Below, one piece after another: positions 15,597 through 24,154 of a DNA stretch of 25,548 bases; within the stretch, counting starts at the first letter, position 1; every line of letters begins with the position of its first letter. This DNA is from Thermoplasmata archaeon (GTDB taxonomy: Archaea > Thermoplasmatota > Thermoplasmata > Thermoplasmatales > Thermoplasmataceae). A program made the position numbers and the translations under genes. The notes beneath the pieces were generated by a model. The model had not been told where the DNA came from. It worked only from the letters and a program-made list of their open reading frames with translations, and did not search any database. The stretch spans positions 1 through 25,548 of the forward strand of contig JAKAAK010000012.1 in assembly GCA_021797025.1 (NCBI GenBank), in the 5' to 3' direction.

Positions 15597-15935
15597 CATG
15601 CAATTGATTTTTTCTATTTTGAATATATGCAATTGAGCACAAAACCGTATATCTCGCATCATTAATTTGTTATTCAATTTATTCTGCAGTAAATATTGAA
15701 GATTGTTAACAGTAATGCAATAAAAATTTTGGAACGGATACCATTAAAATATGCATTGACTTCTCCGAACTACCATACGATTCTGTATTGATTACCGAAA
15801 ACTATGACACGCAAGCATCTTAAACTCTATATTATATATTATTTTCTAACCGATATTCCATTTAGATTTCTTTTATAGAATAAATATTTCTCAATATCAG
15901 CATTAAGCTTAAATAGTACATATAGTTTTATTCAT
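15597..15935 (+). other. Intergenic region, no gene found
   Basis: These 339 AT-rich bases between the NUDIX and permease genes hold no credible coding frame on either strand and no recognisable tRNA or other structured RNA. The only features seen are two exact copies of ATGCAATTGA (15598-15607 and 15627-15636, period 29 bases) just after the NUDIX stop, and the permease TATA box (CTTAAATAG, 15908-15916), centred about 24 bases before the ATG at 15936. Confidence 0.6.
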
Positions 15936-17348
15936 ATGGATGATACAGAATCTAAATCGGGGCTTGCAACAAATACATTAAGCATGTGGCAGGCGCTGGC
16001 ACAGGGATTGGGAACCAACGGCCCTGCTGCTGTTACTGCATTATTTTTTGTAGGTATAGCAGGCGCCGTGGGGAGTTCAATGACGCTTGTAATAGTCCTG
16101 GCGTTTATTATCTACAGTGGTATGACTCTCATTACATATGAATGGTCGAAGGAAGTTGCTTCGGCATATTCATGGGCGGCATTCCACAGGAAGGCATTCA
16201 AAAAAGCGGGGAAGTTTCTTTCATTTTATGGAGGTGTTTCCTACTATTATTACTATCTCCTGGGGTACACAGGATTTGCCATGCTGGGCCTCACCGCATT
16301 TCTCTATGCGCTTGATCCGGCATTAGCAGCCGCATATCCCTGGATATGGATACCATTGACCATAATAGTTATTGGGGAAACCACGGCGCTCAGTTATTTC
16401 GGGGTGAAACTATCATTGAAATACGTTCTGTATACAGGCATGGCGGAGTTTATATTTCTGATAGGCACGTCCATAGCACTCATAATCATCGCAGGCCCCA
16501 ACAACTCTATTTTACCTTTTACAGCATCCGCAGTTCATTTCAACTATACAGACATTGCCGTGGAAATGATTCTCGGAATTGCAACATTCGGCGGACTCAA
16601 TTCTGTAGTTCCGGTGGCCGAGGAAACTAAAAATCCCAGGAAAAATATACCTCTGGCATTGGGAATACTTGCAGCAATGATAGGGGCAGTTATAATAATA
16701 AGCTCATATGCCCAGTCAGTGGTGTATGGGGTCGGCAACATGTTCAATTATGCAAATCTTTCTGATCCTGGAATATATGTATATACAAAATACCTGGGTC
16801 TTGCAGTGGCTGCAATCTTTGCACTGTTTATAATTAACAGTTTCAATTCTTCTGGTGTAGGATTTATGAATAGCACAGTGAGAACTTCATATGCCTATTC
16901 AAGGGATAAACTCCTGTTCCCTGAAGTATTCACCAGGATAAATAAACATAAAGTTCCAGGAAACCTGGTCATATTCACCGGGCTGCTCAGCATAACTATA
17001 GCGATAGTTTCTGGCCTTATTCTTGGTCCTCTTACTGCAAGCCTGTTCCTGATCATAAGCAATTCCATCTTCAGCTTTTCAAATCACGCCATATCAGGAA
17101 TCGGTCTTGGTTTCTACCATAAACGTAATGGGACACTGAAAATAATCCAGCACCTTATAATTCCATGGGCAGTTGCCATTGCGCTGTTTGTGGCTATAGT
17201 ATACGTGGTTTATCCCGCTCCGCCACCTCCGCTCAATTACGCATCCTACATATCGGGATTATACTTCGTGTTCATAGTTGTATCGTACCTCTATTACAGG
17301 GCCAAAAAACCACAGGTACTGGAGGATGTTGGTAAATTTACTCTATAA
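15936..17348 (+). CDS. APC-superfamily amino acid permease
   Basis: Secondary transporter for amino acids or related amines in the cytoplasmic membrane. About 12 hydrophobic spans cover residues ~15-460. The N-terminal span holds the APC-type GLGTNGPAAVTALFFVG, with an unwound-helix glycine-rich segment for substrate binding. The loop EETKNPRKNIPLALG (about residues 229-243), following a GLNSVVPVAEE helix, is the classical conserved cytoplasmic loop of the APC family. SRDKLLFPEVFTRINKHKVPGN is another family hallmark. Length (470 aa) is typical. The transcript is leaderless from the TATA box at 15908-15916. Nearby hydantoinase and histidine-degradation genes suggest, but do not show, that the substrate is an amino acid used as carbon or nitrogen source. 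Confidence 0.9.
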   Translation: MDDTESKSGLATNTLSMWQALAQGLGTNGPAAVTALFFVGIAGAVGSSMTLVIVLAFIIYSGMTLITYEWSKEVASAYSWAAFHRKAFKKAGKFLSFYGGVSYYYYYLLGYTGFAMLGLTAFLYALDPALAAAYPWIWIPLTIIVIGETTALSYFGVKLSLKYVLYTGMAEFIFLIGTSIALIIIAGPNNSILPFTASAVHFNYTDIAVEMILGIATFGGLNSVVPVAEETKNPRKNIPLALGILAAMIGAVIIISSYAQSVVYGVGNMFNYANLSDPGIYVYTKYLGLAVAAIFALFIINSFNSSGVGFMNSTVRTSYAYSRDKLLFPEVFTRINKHKVPGNLVIFTGLLSITIAIVSGLILGPLTASLFLIISNSIFSFSNHAISGIGLGFYHKRNGTLKIIQHLIIPWAVAIALFVAIVYVVYPAPPPPLNYASYISGLYFVFIVVSYLYYRAKKPQVLEDVGKFTL

Positions 17349-17423
17349 TTTTTATGCAATCAGTTACATATAAATTATTCACATAAATATACCGGGGAAA
17401 AAATACACATCAAAATATAAAAT

Positions 17424-17705
17424 TTATTTATCAAAGCATGAGCAGCTATTTATTTTATTTTCTATTTCCTCCTTTTTAATATTGCCTGTTATTTTTATTA
17501 CAGTTTTGCCATACTGTTCATATACTCCTACTTTATTTTCACTTAAAAAACTGGAAGAACAGCATGAGCTTTTGCCGGAAGCACATGATCTTATAACATC
17601 ATTAACCTCGTCAATATCTGTATTTTCAGGCATTATAATTTCAACGCCATTATCCTTCTGTATCACTTTCTTTCCATCCATTTTCTCATCATTCAATAGA
17701 TGCAT
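17424..17705 (-). CDS. Small cysteine-rich protein with CX6CC motif
   Basis: I do not recognise a family. 93 residues with five cysteines: Cys41, Cys48 and Cys49 in CASGKSSCCSSS and Cys88 and Cys90 in SCSC near the C-terminus. Between them is a beta/alpha segment (VGVYEQYGKTVIKITGNIKKEEIENKI) reminiscent of a small ferredoxin-like or metal-binding fold. The cysteine spacing would suit a metal ion or an Fe-S cluster, or a redox-active centre. It starts 21 bases after the stop of the small HTH gene and shares with it the tetrapeptide SSCC, so the two probably form one operon. An alternative start is the Met at residue 9 (17681). No signal peptide; likely cytoplasmic. Confidence 0.7.
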   Translation of the reverse strand: MHLLNDEKMDGKKVIQKDNGVEIIMPENTDIDEVNDVIRSCASGKSSCCSSSFLSENKVGVYEQYGKTVIKITGNIKKEEIENKINSCSCFDK

Positions 17706-17726
17706 TCATCTTATTTATTGACTAAT

Positions 17727-17939
17727 TTATTTATGTACACAGCAGCTACTATAGCCGGTATCCTTGCATTTATAACCTTCACTGGACTTTGATATATTGC
17801 AATCATTATCTATTCTTTTTAATGTCCTTGAAAGGATTTCCTGATGAAGTCCGCTTATTTTCTTGATATCAGTGAATCTAATCGTTTCGGAATCACATAT
17901 TATCCTGCAAACATTCTTTTCCCTTTCTGTAAATTCCAT
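17727..17939 (-). CDS. Small cysteine-containing winged-helix-like protein
   Basis: 70 residues. The first 45 read as a helix-turn-helix (NVCRIICDSETIRFTDIKKISGL then HQEILSRTLKRID), similar to the first helices of ArsR/MarR-type winged helices, but the wing is cut short and replaced by a cysteine-rich tail. Cysteines are at 11, 15, 47, 58, 66 and 67, ending SSCCVHK. This suggests a DNA-binding protein whose binding responds to a metal or to thiol oxidation; that is inference. A TATA box GATAAATATG (17961-17970) lies about 26 bases before the ATG, so this is the first gene, with the cysteine-rich 93-residue protein behind it. The family is not recognised. Confidence 0.65.
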   Translation of the reverse strand: MEFTEREKNVCRIICDSETIRFTDIKKISGLHQEILSRTLKRIDNDCNISKSSEGYKCKDTGYSSCCVHK

Positions 17940-18072
17940 AATTAACTATTATATTGTTCACATATTTATCAATTTACCTTTTGATGTATGCGGCTTAATT
18001 TCTTTTTATTTGATTTTATAGATTTTCACACTTACATCAATATTGAAGGAAAATATTGCGTATAAATTTAAA

Positions 18073-19326
18073 TCATATTTTATCCAGGTTTTTTACTGCA
18101 CCTTCCAGCACTTCAAGCCCCCTTTCCACATCCTCAAAATCTGTCCATTCAAGGGGTGTGTGGCTCAATCCCTTTATACTGGGCACAAAGATCATGCCAG
18201 CCTTTGATATTTTTGAAATGGGTATTGTGTCATGTCCTGCACCACTGGGCATATCCATATAGCTGAATCCCAATGATTTTACAGATGACCTGATTGCCTC
18301 CATTACCTCCGGTGACATTATAGATGGCTCCACCTCGGTAACAATAGTGTAATCAATCTTTACGCCGTTCTTCTGCGTTTCAAGTTCTGATATAACGCCC
18401 TTTTTCATATATGCAAGGCTATCACCATGCTCGCTCCTGAGGTCTATTTTCATTGAAACATATCCGGGTATGACATTAAATCTTCCGGGGTCAACAGAAA
18501 GCTCACCAACAGTTCCAACGCTATGGTTTTTGTATTTGGCAGATGCTTCTCTGGCAGTTCTGTCTACCATCGCAATAATGTCCGCAGCCCTAACAAGTGC
18601 GTCGTTTCTCATCTCCATGGGTGTGGTACCGGAATGCCCCTGTGTCCCGTGTACCTCCACTGACAGCACACACTGACCGGTAATTGATGTAACTATGCCT
18701 ATCTGCTTCTTCTTTTCTTCAAGCACCGGACCCTGCTCTATATGGTATTCCAGGTAATATTCGGGCTTCCCCGGAAATTCTGAATCCCCCAGGTATTCTA
18801 TCCTCTGCATGGCCGATTTGAAATCCATGCCATCCCTATTTTTTATTGCCCAGAGTTTTTCCTTCGGAATATTTCCTGTAAAGCCATTGCTTCCGAGCAT
18901 CGGCTGGTGGAAGGCGGAACCCTCCTCCCCGGTGAATGCAGCAACAACAATGGTCTTTCTATTTTTATATCCTGATTCCTTTAATCTCAGTAACACCTCA
19001 AAGGAACTGAATACACCCATGGCACCATCGAACATACCTCCGTGGACAACAGAATCTAGATGTGATCCCATCATAATTATTCCGGGGTCCGTGCCCTCAA
19101 TTGTTACAAATATGTTGCCAAAAACATCCACAAACGGGTCGAATCCATTTTTTTTGCAGAGTTCTGTGTAATAATCCCTGGTTTTCTTATCAAGATCAGT
19201 TCCTGCCGGCCTTGTGACGCCGTCGTTTATGCTCAGTTCTCCATAGCTGGATATTTTTTTTCCGTTTTCCCTTCCAATTGAACCCTGTTCAATGAGGATT
19301 TTTTTAATTCTATCATTATCCTCCAT
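18073..19326 (-). CDS. M20-family N-carbamoyl-L-amino acid amidohydrolase / allantoate amidohydrolase-like
   Basis: Zinc amidohydrolase removing a carbamoyl (ureido) group from an N-carbamoyl amino acid. Metal ligands of the M20 di-zinc site are seen: His89 (MGSHLDSV), Asp100 (GGMFDGAMG), the Glu pair 134-135 (FTGEEGSAF), His195 (EYHIEQGP) and a C-terminal His (LSHTPLEW). The dimerisation-domain motif GTQGHSGTTPM and SGAGHDT are typical of the HyuC/AmaB/AllC group. Length (417 aa) is normal. The ATG directly follows the hydantoinase stop codon and has GAGGTG six bases upstream inside that gene. This pairing makes hydantoin-derived N-carbamoyl amino acids the likely substrates; allantoate or ureidopropionate are alternatives. 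No signal peptide; cytoplasmic. Confidence 0.88.
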   Translation of the reverse strand: MEDNDRIKKILIEQGSIGRENGKKISSYGELSINDGVTRPAGTDLDKKTRDYYTELCKKNGFDPFVDVFGNIFVTIEGTDPGIIMMGSHLDSVVHGGMFDGAMGVFSSFEVLLRLKESGYKNRKTIVVAAFTGEEGSAFHQPMLGSNGFTGNIPKEKLWAIKNRDGMDFKSAMQRIEYLGDSEFPGKPEYYLEYHIEQGPVLEEKKKQIGIVTSITGQCVLSVEVHGTQGHSGTTPMEMRNDALVRAADIIAMVDRTAREASAKYKNHSVGTVGELSVDPGRFNVIPGYVSMKIDLRSEHGDSLAYMKKGVISELETQKNGVKIDYTIVTEVEPSIMSPEVMEAIRSSVKSLGFSYMDMPSGAGHDTIPISKISKAGMIFVPSIKGLSHTPLEWTDFEDVERGLEVLEGAVKNLDKI

Positions 19327-20697
19327 TTATTCCACCTCTTTTCCCAGGAAATTACCTTTTCTTCCATGCCCGGTAAAAACATCATTCTCAGCTATTATTT
19401 CACCGCCTGCTACTGTCAACACAGGCCAGCCTTTAGTTTTCATGTGGCTGTATATTGCTATATCTGTTCCCATATGAAGGTCTTCTGATCTTAAGCCATG
19501 CTCCATCTTCTGGTCTATTACCGTTATATCAGCATCACTTCCAATAGAAATTGTACCCTTCCGGGGGTAGAGGTTGAATATTCTTGACGGTGATGTGCTT
19601 ATGACATCTACAAATTTGCTAAGTGTGATTCTGCCCTTTTGGACTCCTTCAGAAAATAATAACGGCAGCCTTGTTTCTATGCCCGGTATTCCATTTGGCA
19701 CCTTATTGAACGGCAGACCCATTTTCTGCTCCAAAAGGAATGGAACGTGATCAGATCCTACTGCCTGTATTTTTCCGGTTGAAATTGCATTCCACATCAA
19801 TTCATTATCCTCCTTCTTTCTGAGTGGTGGGCTGCATATGTACTGATTTCCATCTTTTCCATTGAGGAAACTATCATCAAGTATGAGGTACTGTGGGCAT
19901 GTTTCACCGTATATGTTCACACCACGCTTTCTGGCACTATCTATAATTTCCGGTGAGTTTCTTGTAGATAGGTGGACACAGTATACCTTTGCCCCGGAAT
20001 CACCTGCCATTACTGCAGAGTCTGCCACAGCAACATCCTCACTTACAGGTGGTTTGCTCAGAGCATGGTATTCAGCACCGGTTTTTCCCTCTTTCAGGAG
20101 AGCATCCATATTGCCTTCAAGGAAATCGTTGTTTTCTGCATGAATCTGAACCATTATCCCGTATTTTTTTGCAGTATTCATACCCTGAAGTATCTGATAA
20201 TTATTTGCATATCTACCCAGATTTTTATATGTTGTGAATATTTTTACCGCCATTACCCTCATTTTGGACAATTCGGAAAATATAGTATCCAGCCTTTCAG
20301 GGGAACTGAAGTCCTCTGTGACCATCATGGGCTTTATGGTGAAATCCAGCGGGCTGTTCTCAGAGAAGCGTTTAATCTTGGATGCAGCAGCGGCAACCGT
20401 ATCCTCATTCTTATTTGCCTGTGAAAAATCCAGGACAGTGGTAGTCCCTCCTATGGCAGCCGATTCCGTTCCGTTTTTTATGGTTCCCACCCTGGAATAC
20501 CCTTCTATATGCGTGTGCGGATCAACACCACCGGGTATTACCAGTTTGCCAGATAAATCAATCTTTTTGTAATTGCCAGAAAATTCTGATATAATTCCCA
20601 AAGCCGCAATTTTTCCATCTTTTATTCCTATGGAAGTTCTGCGTAGTTCGCCGTTGAGAAAAACGTTCCCATCCTCAAGTACAAGATCAAAGCTCAT
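19327..20697 (-). CDS. Hydantoinase / dihydropyrimidinase (cyclic amidohydrolase)
   Basis: Opens a cyclic diamide (hydantoin or dihydropyrimidine) to an N-carbamoyl amino acid. The amidohydrolase-superfamily binuclear centre is complete: His61 and His63 (GGVDPHTHIEG), Lys152 for carbamylation (VKIFTTYK), His186 (QIHAEN), His242 (YCVHLST) and Asp316 (GSDHVPF); Tyr157 in IFTTYK matches the family's oxyanion Tyr. Length (456 aa) fits dihydropyrimidinases, and the presence of all metal ligands separates it from non-catalytic relatives. First gene of a two-gene operon with the M20 carbamoylase; TATA CATTAAATAAT (20716-20725) lies about 24 bases before the ATG. Stereo- and substrate specificity (D-hydantoinase, dihydropyrimidinase or allantoinase) cannot be read from sequence. 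Confidence 0.9.
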   Translation of the reverse strand: MSFDLVLEDGNVFLNGELRRTSIGIKDGKIAALGIISEFSGNYKKIDLSGKLVIPGGVDPHTHIEGYSRVGTIKNGTESAAIGGTTTVLDFSQANKNEDTVAAAASKIKRFSENSPLDFTIKPMMVTEDFSSPERLDTIFSELSKMRVMAVKIFTTYKNLGRYANNYQILQGMNTAKKYGIMVQIHAENNDFLEGNMDALLKEGKTGAEYHALSKPPVSEDVAVADSAVMAGDSGAKVYCVHLSTRNSPEIIDSARKRGVNIYGETCPQYLILDDSFLNGKDGNQYICSPPLRKKEDNELMWNAISTGKIQAVGSDHVPFLLEQKMGLPFNKVPNGIPGIETRLPLLFSEGVQKGRITLSKFVDVISTSPSRIFNLYPRKGTISIGSDADITVIDQKMEHGLRSEDLHMGTDIAIYSHMKTKGWPVLTVAGGEIIAENDVFTGHGRKGNFLGKEVE

Positions 20698-20715
20698 AAA
20701 AATATATATGTTATG

Positions 20716-20725
20716 ATTATTTAAT
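20716..20725 (-). promoter_or_regulatory. TATA box of the hydantoinase operon
   Basis: The minus strand reads CATTAAATAA, about 24 bases before the ATG at 20697. The divergent promoter for the pyruvate oxidase-like gene lies about 115 bases further on (TAATTTAAAT, 20835-20844, centred about 24 bases before the ATG at 20864). The 166-base gap between the two genes is extremely AT-rich. Confidence 0.5.
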
Positions 20726-20863
20726 GTTTATTTCATAATATTATAAGTCTTCAAGTGAAATTTCCAATATTGTTCATGATATTGTATAAAATACATTTTA
20801 TTTTAAAACATAAATATTATTAAAAATTCAAAAATAATTTAAATGATAACTAAATATTAAATT

Positions 20864-22516
20864 ATGACAACAGTGGCAGATATAATTGTTAAAACACTGG
20901 TAAATTTCGGTGTAAAGAGGATTTATGCAATACCGGGAGATTCCCTGAATCCCATTGTTGATGCAATAAGGAGAAATCATGATATCGATTATATCCAGGT
21001 ACGCCATGAAGAGGGCGGAGCACTCAGCGCATCCTTCGAATCAAAATATTCTGGTAAGCTATCTGCGTGCATGGGCACTTCCGGCCCGGGGTCCATCCAT
21101 CTCCTGAATGGACTTTATGATGCCAAGATGCAGCACGTTCCTGTTATAGCACTGACCGGCCAGATAGAGACAGATCTCCTTGGGCATGAATATTTCCAGG
21201 AAGTAGATCTTGTAAAGCTATTCGATGATGTTTCCGTTTTCAACGCAAGAATAGTGAATCCAGATAATGCACAGTTTCTTGTATGGAAAGCATGCAAGGA
21301 GGCAATAATAAATGGTGGTGTAGGCCATATAGACATGCCCGTTGATATCCTGAAGAAGGAATGCAGGGAGGAAGACTTATCGTATTATATAAATCCCGTT
21401 TCATACCAGCCTGATGGTATTGAGGAGGCAGAGAAATTGATTAATTCCAGCAGCAGGCCATTAATATTCATAGGGGGTGGCGCCAGGCAATACTCAGAAG
21501 AAATCAATAAATTTGCTGAAAAAATCGGTGCTCCCATTGTCTATTCACTGAATGGCAAGGGAACTTTACCTGACAGTGATGAGAAGATTATGGGAGGAAT
21601 CGGGTTACTGGGCACAAAACCCTCCGTCAAAGCCATAGATAATTCAGATCTGATTATATTCCTTGGAACGGTGTTTCCATATACGGCATTCCTGAAAAAG
21701 GTGAAAAATATACAGGTTAATAACAGGATAGAAGACCTGAACAGAATTATGAAGGCCGATTATTCCTATTTATGCGATATAAAATATTTCCTCGATAATA
21801 TAAACGTTGAGGAGAAACAGGACAAGTATTATTCTAAAATGAAGGGTGAACGTGATAAATGGGCCAGCGACATGCAGAAAAAAATATCAGACCTGAGAAA
21901 GCCATTAAGGGCAGAGGTAGTTGCAGATGCCATATCCCGCCGTTTGAAAGATGATGATATTATAATAGGCGATACCGGGAACGTCACACTCTGGGTCAAC
22001 AGGTTCATAGAGGCAAAGCGCAACAATAAATTCTTCTTTTCATCATGGTTGGGTACCATGGGTGCAGGCATACCCGGATCAATAGGCCTTGCCCTGGCCT
22101 CTGGTAAGCCTGTATACGGAATCATCGGTGACGGCAGTTTTGCAATGACATCCATGGAAATTATTACAGCAATGAAATATAAACTTCCTGTCAAGCTGTT
22201 TGTGTTTGATAATAGTATTCTCGGCATGATAAAACTTGAGGAAGAAGTAATGGGATACCCTGAGTACGGTGTTGATCTTTACAATCCCGACTTCGCCAGG
22301 CTTGCAGAAGCATCCGGGGCTACAGGGATAAGACTGGAAAATCCGGAAGACCTGGAAAGTAAAATGGATGAGTTTTTTGTTTCAAAAGGACCCACAGTGC
22401 TTGATGTCATAACAGAAACAGATGAAACTCCTATGCCACCCAAGCTTGAATTCAGTGTTGCGGCAAAGTATATAACATCAATACTCAGGGAGAAGCTCGA
22501 GCCAAAAGATGAATAA
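20864..22516 (+). CDS. Pyruvate oxidase / pyruvate:quinone dehydrogenase-like ThDP enzyme
   Basis: Thiamine-diphosphate, probably FAD-linked, enzyme that decarboxylates pyruvate (PoxB/YdaP branch). N-terminal domain: AIPGDSLNPIVDAIRR and VRHEEGGAL with the ThDP-activating Glu (49/50), then GTSGPGSIHLLNGLYDAKMQHVPVIALTGQ. The GHEYFQEVDLVKLF loop resembles PoxB/YdaP more than acetolactate synthases. The central domain holds IFIGGGARQY. The C-terminal ThDP motif GDGS...FDNS (Mg binding) lies near residues 422-450. At 550 aa it ends where the E. coli protein's membrane-binding C-terminal tail would begin, so that tail is absent. The electron acceptor (quinone, ferredoxin or O2) is not readable. 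Leaderless start. Acetolactate synthase or sulfoacetaldehyde acetyltransferase are less likely alternatives. Confidence 0.82.
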   Translation: MTTVADIIVKTLVNFGVKRIYAIPGDSLNPIVDAIRRNHDIDYIQVRHEEGGALSASFESKYSGKLSACMGTSGPGSIHLLNGLYDAKMQHVPVIALTGQIETDLLGHEYFQEVDLVKLFDDVSVFNARIVNPDNAQFLVWKACKEAIINGGVGHIDMPVDILKKECREEDLSYYINPVSYQPDGIEEAEKLINSSSRPLIFIGGGARQYSEEINKFAEKIGAPIVYSLNGKGTLPDSDEKIMGGIGLLGTKPSVKAIDNSDLIIFLGTVFPYTAFLKKVKNIQVNNRIEDLNRIMKADYSYLCDIKYFLDNINVEEKQDKYYSKMKGERDKWASDMQKKISDLRKPLRAEVVADAISRRLKDDDIIIGDTGNVTLWVNRFIEAKRNNKFFFSSWLGTMGAGIPGSIGLALASGKPVYGIIGDGSFAMTSMEIITAMKYKLPVKLFVFDNSILGMIKLEEEVMGYPEYGVDLYNPDFARLAEASGATGIRLENPEDLESKMDEFFVSKGPTVLDVITETDETPMPPKLEFSVAAKYITSILREKLEPKDE

Positions 22517-22570
22517 GAGTAAATATATAAATTATTATCTTAATATTTATCCTGATTTTTTTCTGTGGCG

Positions 22571-22583
22571 TAGTTTAATATAC
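22571..22583 (+). promoter_or_regulatory. hutH promoter (TAGTTTAATATAC)
   Basis: TATA element beginning 33 bases before the hutH ATG and centred about 26-27 bases before it. It is nearly identical in sequence and position to the element before the formimidoyltransferase gene (24123-24135). Confidence 0.6.
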
Positions 22584-22603
22584 AATCTGGCATTGTAATT
22601 ATC

Positions 22604-24112
22604 ATGATTTACATTGATGGAAATAGTCTGAGCATAGAGGACATAATAGCAGTAGTTGATGGTGGTGAAAAGGCTGAAATAGCAGATTCCGCTCTGAATC
22701 AGATAAGGAAATCCAAGAAATCTTTAATGAAAATACTGGAATCAGGAAAGCCGGTATACGGTGTCAATACCGGTTTCGGATCCCTTCTCAATGTGAACGT
22801 TGAAAAACATAATATAGTGCAGCTTCAGATAAACCTTATCAGGAGCCATTCGGCCGGAACCGGTAAACCACTGGATGAAAGAACCGTGAAAGCTATAATG
22901 CTCATAAGGGCAAATACGCTGGCGAAGGGTTATTCCGGTGTATCGGAAGACCTGTTGCACTTTATACTCTTCATGATCAATGAAAATATAATTCCTGTAG
23001 TTCCCCGGTATGGTTCAGTTGGCGCTAGTGGAGATCTTGCACCGCTGGCCCATATAGGCCTTGCAATAATGGGAGAGGGGGATGTCTTTTACAATGGCAA
23101 AAGAATGAACTCAGGTGAAGTGTTCAAACAGCTCGGGAAAAAACCATACAGCTATGCCGAGAAGGAGGGTGTAGCCCTTATAAATGGTACATCGGTAATC
23201 TGTGGCATACTTGCACTTGAAATCAAAAAATCTGAGAGATTGGTATCAGAAGCCCTTGGATCATTTTCACTGGCATTCGAAGGGCTTTCCGGAACCGACC
23301 GGGCATTTACTGAATGGGCTCTTGCATCAAGGCCCCATGAGGGGCAGCAGATCATTGGAAAATCTCTGAGGAATCTCTTCAAGGATAGTGCCATAGTTGA
23401 AAATGCAAGAAAAACAAAGGTGCAGGATGCTTATTCCCTGAGATGCACTCCCCAGGTATATGGTGCAGTATGGGACACGATAGAATATGTCCGGAAGGTA
23501 CTATCAACGGAAATAAATTCTGCAACTGATAATCCATTGCTGTTAGATGATGACTATATATCAACAGGGAACTTCCATGGTGAGCCTGTAGCAATGGCAT
23601 CTGACTTTCTTGCTATTGCCATGACCGATTTCGGGAATATGATTGAGAGGCGCCTTGCACGTCTTGTTGATACAAACCTGAGCGGTCTTCCGCCATTCCT
23701 TGTGGGTGATTACGGCCTGAATTCCGGATACATGATACCACAGTACACAGCGGCTGCACTGTGCAATGTCAATAAAACACTGGCGCACCCAAATTCGGCA
23801 GATACAATACCCACATCGGCAAATCAGGAAGATCATGTAAGCATGGGCACAAATGCAGCCTTGAAGCTTGTGGACATTAACAGAAATGTGGAAGCAATCA
23901 TAGCAATAGAATATCTTCTGGGTGCCCAATCACTTGAATTCAGGAAATTAGAACCTTCAAAAGCTACAATGGCCATATATAATAAAATAAGAACAATAGT
24001 AAAACCCCTGGACAGGGACAGGCCCTCAACCGGTGATATCGATGCAATATGCAGCATGATGGAAACAGAATCTTTTAGGAATTTCGTAGTTGAAAAAACA
24101 GGATTCCAGTGA
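22604..24112 (+). CDS. hutH: Histidine ammonia-lyase
   Basis: Deaminates L-histidine to urocanate, the first step of histidine degradation. The autocatalytic MIO cofactor triad Ala141-Ser142-Gly143 lies in GSVGASGDLAPLAH; YGVNTGFGSL carries the active-site Tyr53. Further family motifs are ALINGTSV, QDAYSLRCTPQVYGA, TDNPLL, GNFHGEPVAMASD, and LPPFLV...GYMIPQYTAAAL with the QEDHVSMG loop. Length (502 aa) is typical for HutH. Tyrosine or phenylalanine ammonia-lyase is unlikely, given the histidine-type SH (81-82) region and the adjacent formimidoyltransferase gene. It has its own strong-looking TATA box and leaderless start. Urocanate hydratase and imidazolonepropionase genes are not in the window. 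Confidence 0.95.
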   Translation: MIYIDGNSLSIEDIIAVVDGGEKAEIADSALNQIRKSKKSLMKILESGKPVYGVNTGFGSLLNVNVEKHNIVQLQINLIRSHSAGTGKPLDERTVKAIMLIRANTLAKGYSGVSEDLLHFILFMINENIIPVVPRYGSVGASGDLAPLAHIGLAIMGEGDVFYNGKRMNSGEVFKQLGKKPYSYAEKEGVALINGTSVICGILALEIKKSERLVSEALGSFSLAFEGLSGTDRAFTEWALASRPHEGQQIIGKSLRNLFKDSAIVENARKTKVQDAYSLRCTPQVYGAVWDTIEYVRKVLSTEINSATDNPLLLDDDYISTGNFHGEPVAMASDFLAIAMTDFGNMIERRLARLVDTNLSGLPPFLVGDYGLNSGYMIPQYTAAALCNVNKTLAHPNSADTIPTSANQEDHVSMGTNAALKLVDINRNVEAIIAIEYLLGAQSLEFRKLEPSKATMAIYNKIRTIVKPLDRDRPSTGDIDAICSMMETESFRNFVVEKTGFQ

Positions 24113-24122
24113 TGCTCCCGCA

Positions 24123-24135
24123 TAGTTTAATATTC
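24123..24135 (+). promoter_or_regulatory. Formimidoyltransferase promoter (TAGTTTAATATTC)
   Basis: TATA element beginning 32 bases before the ATG at 24155, starting only 11 bases after the hutH stop. It shows the gene has its own leaderless transcript rather than depending on read-through from hutH. Confidence 0.6.
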
Positions 24136-24154
24136 CTATTTATCATGAATCTGC

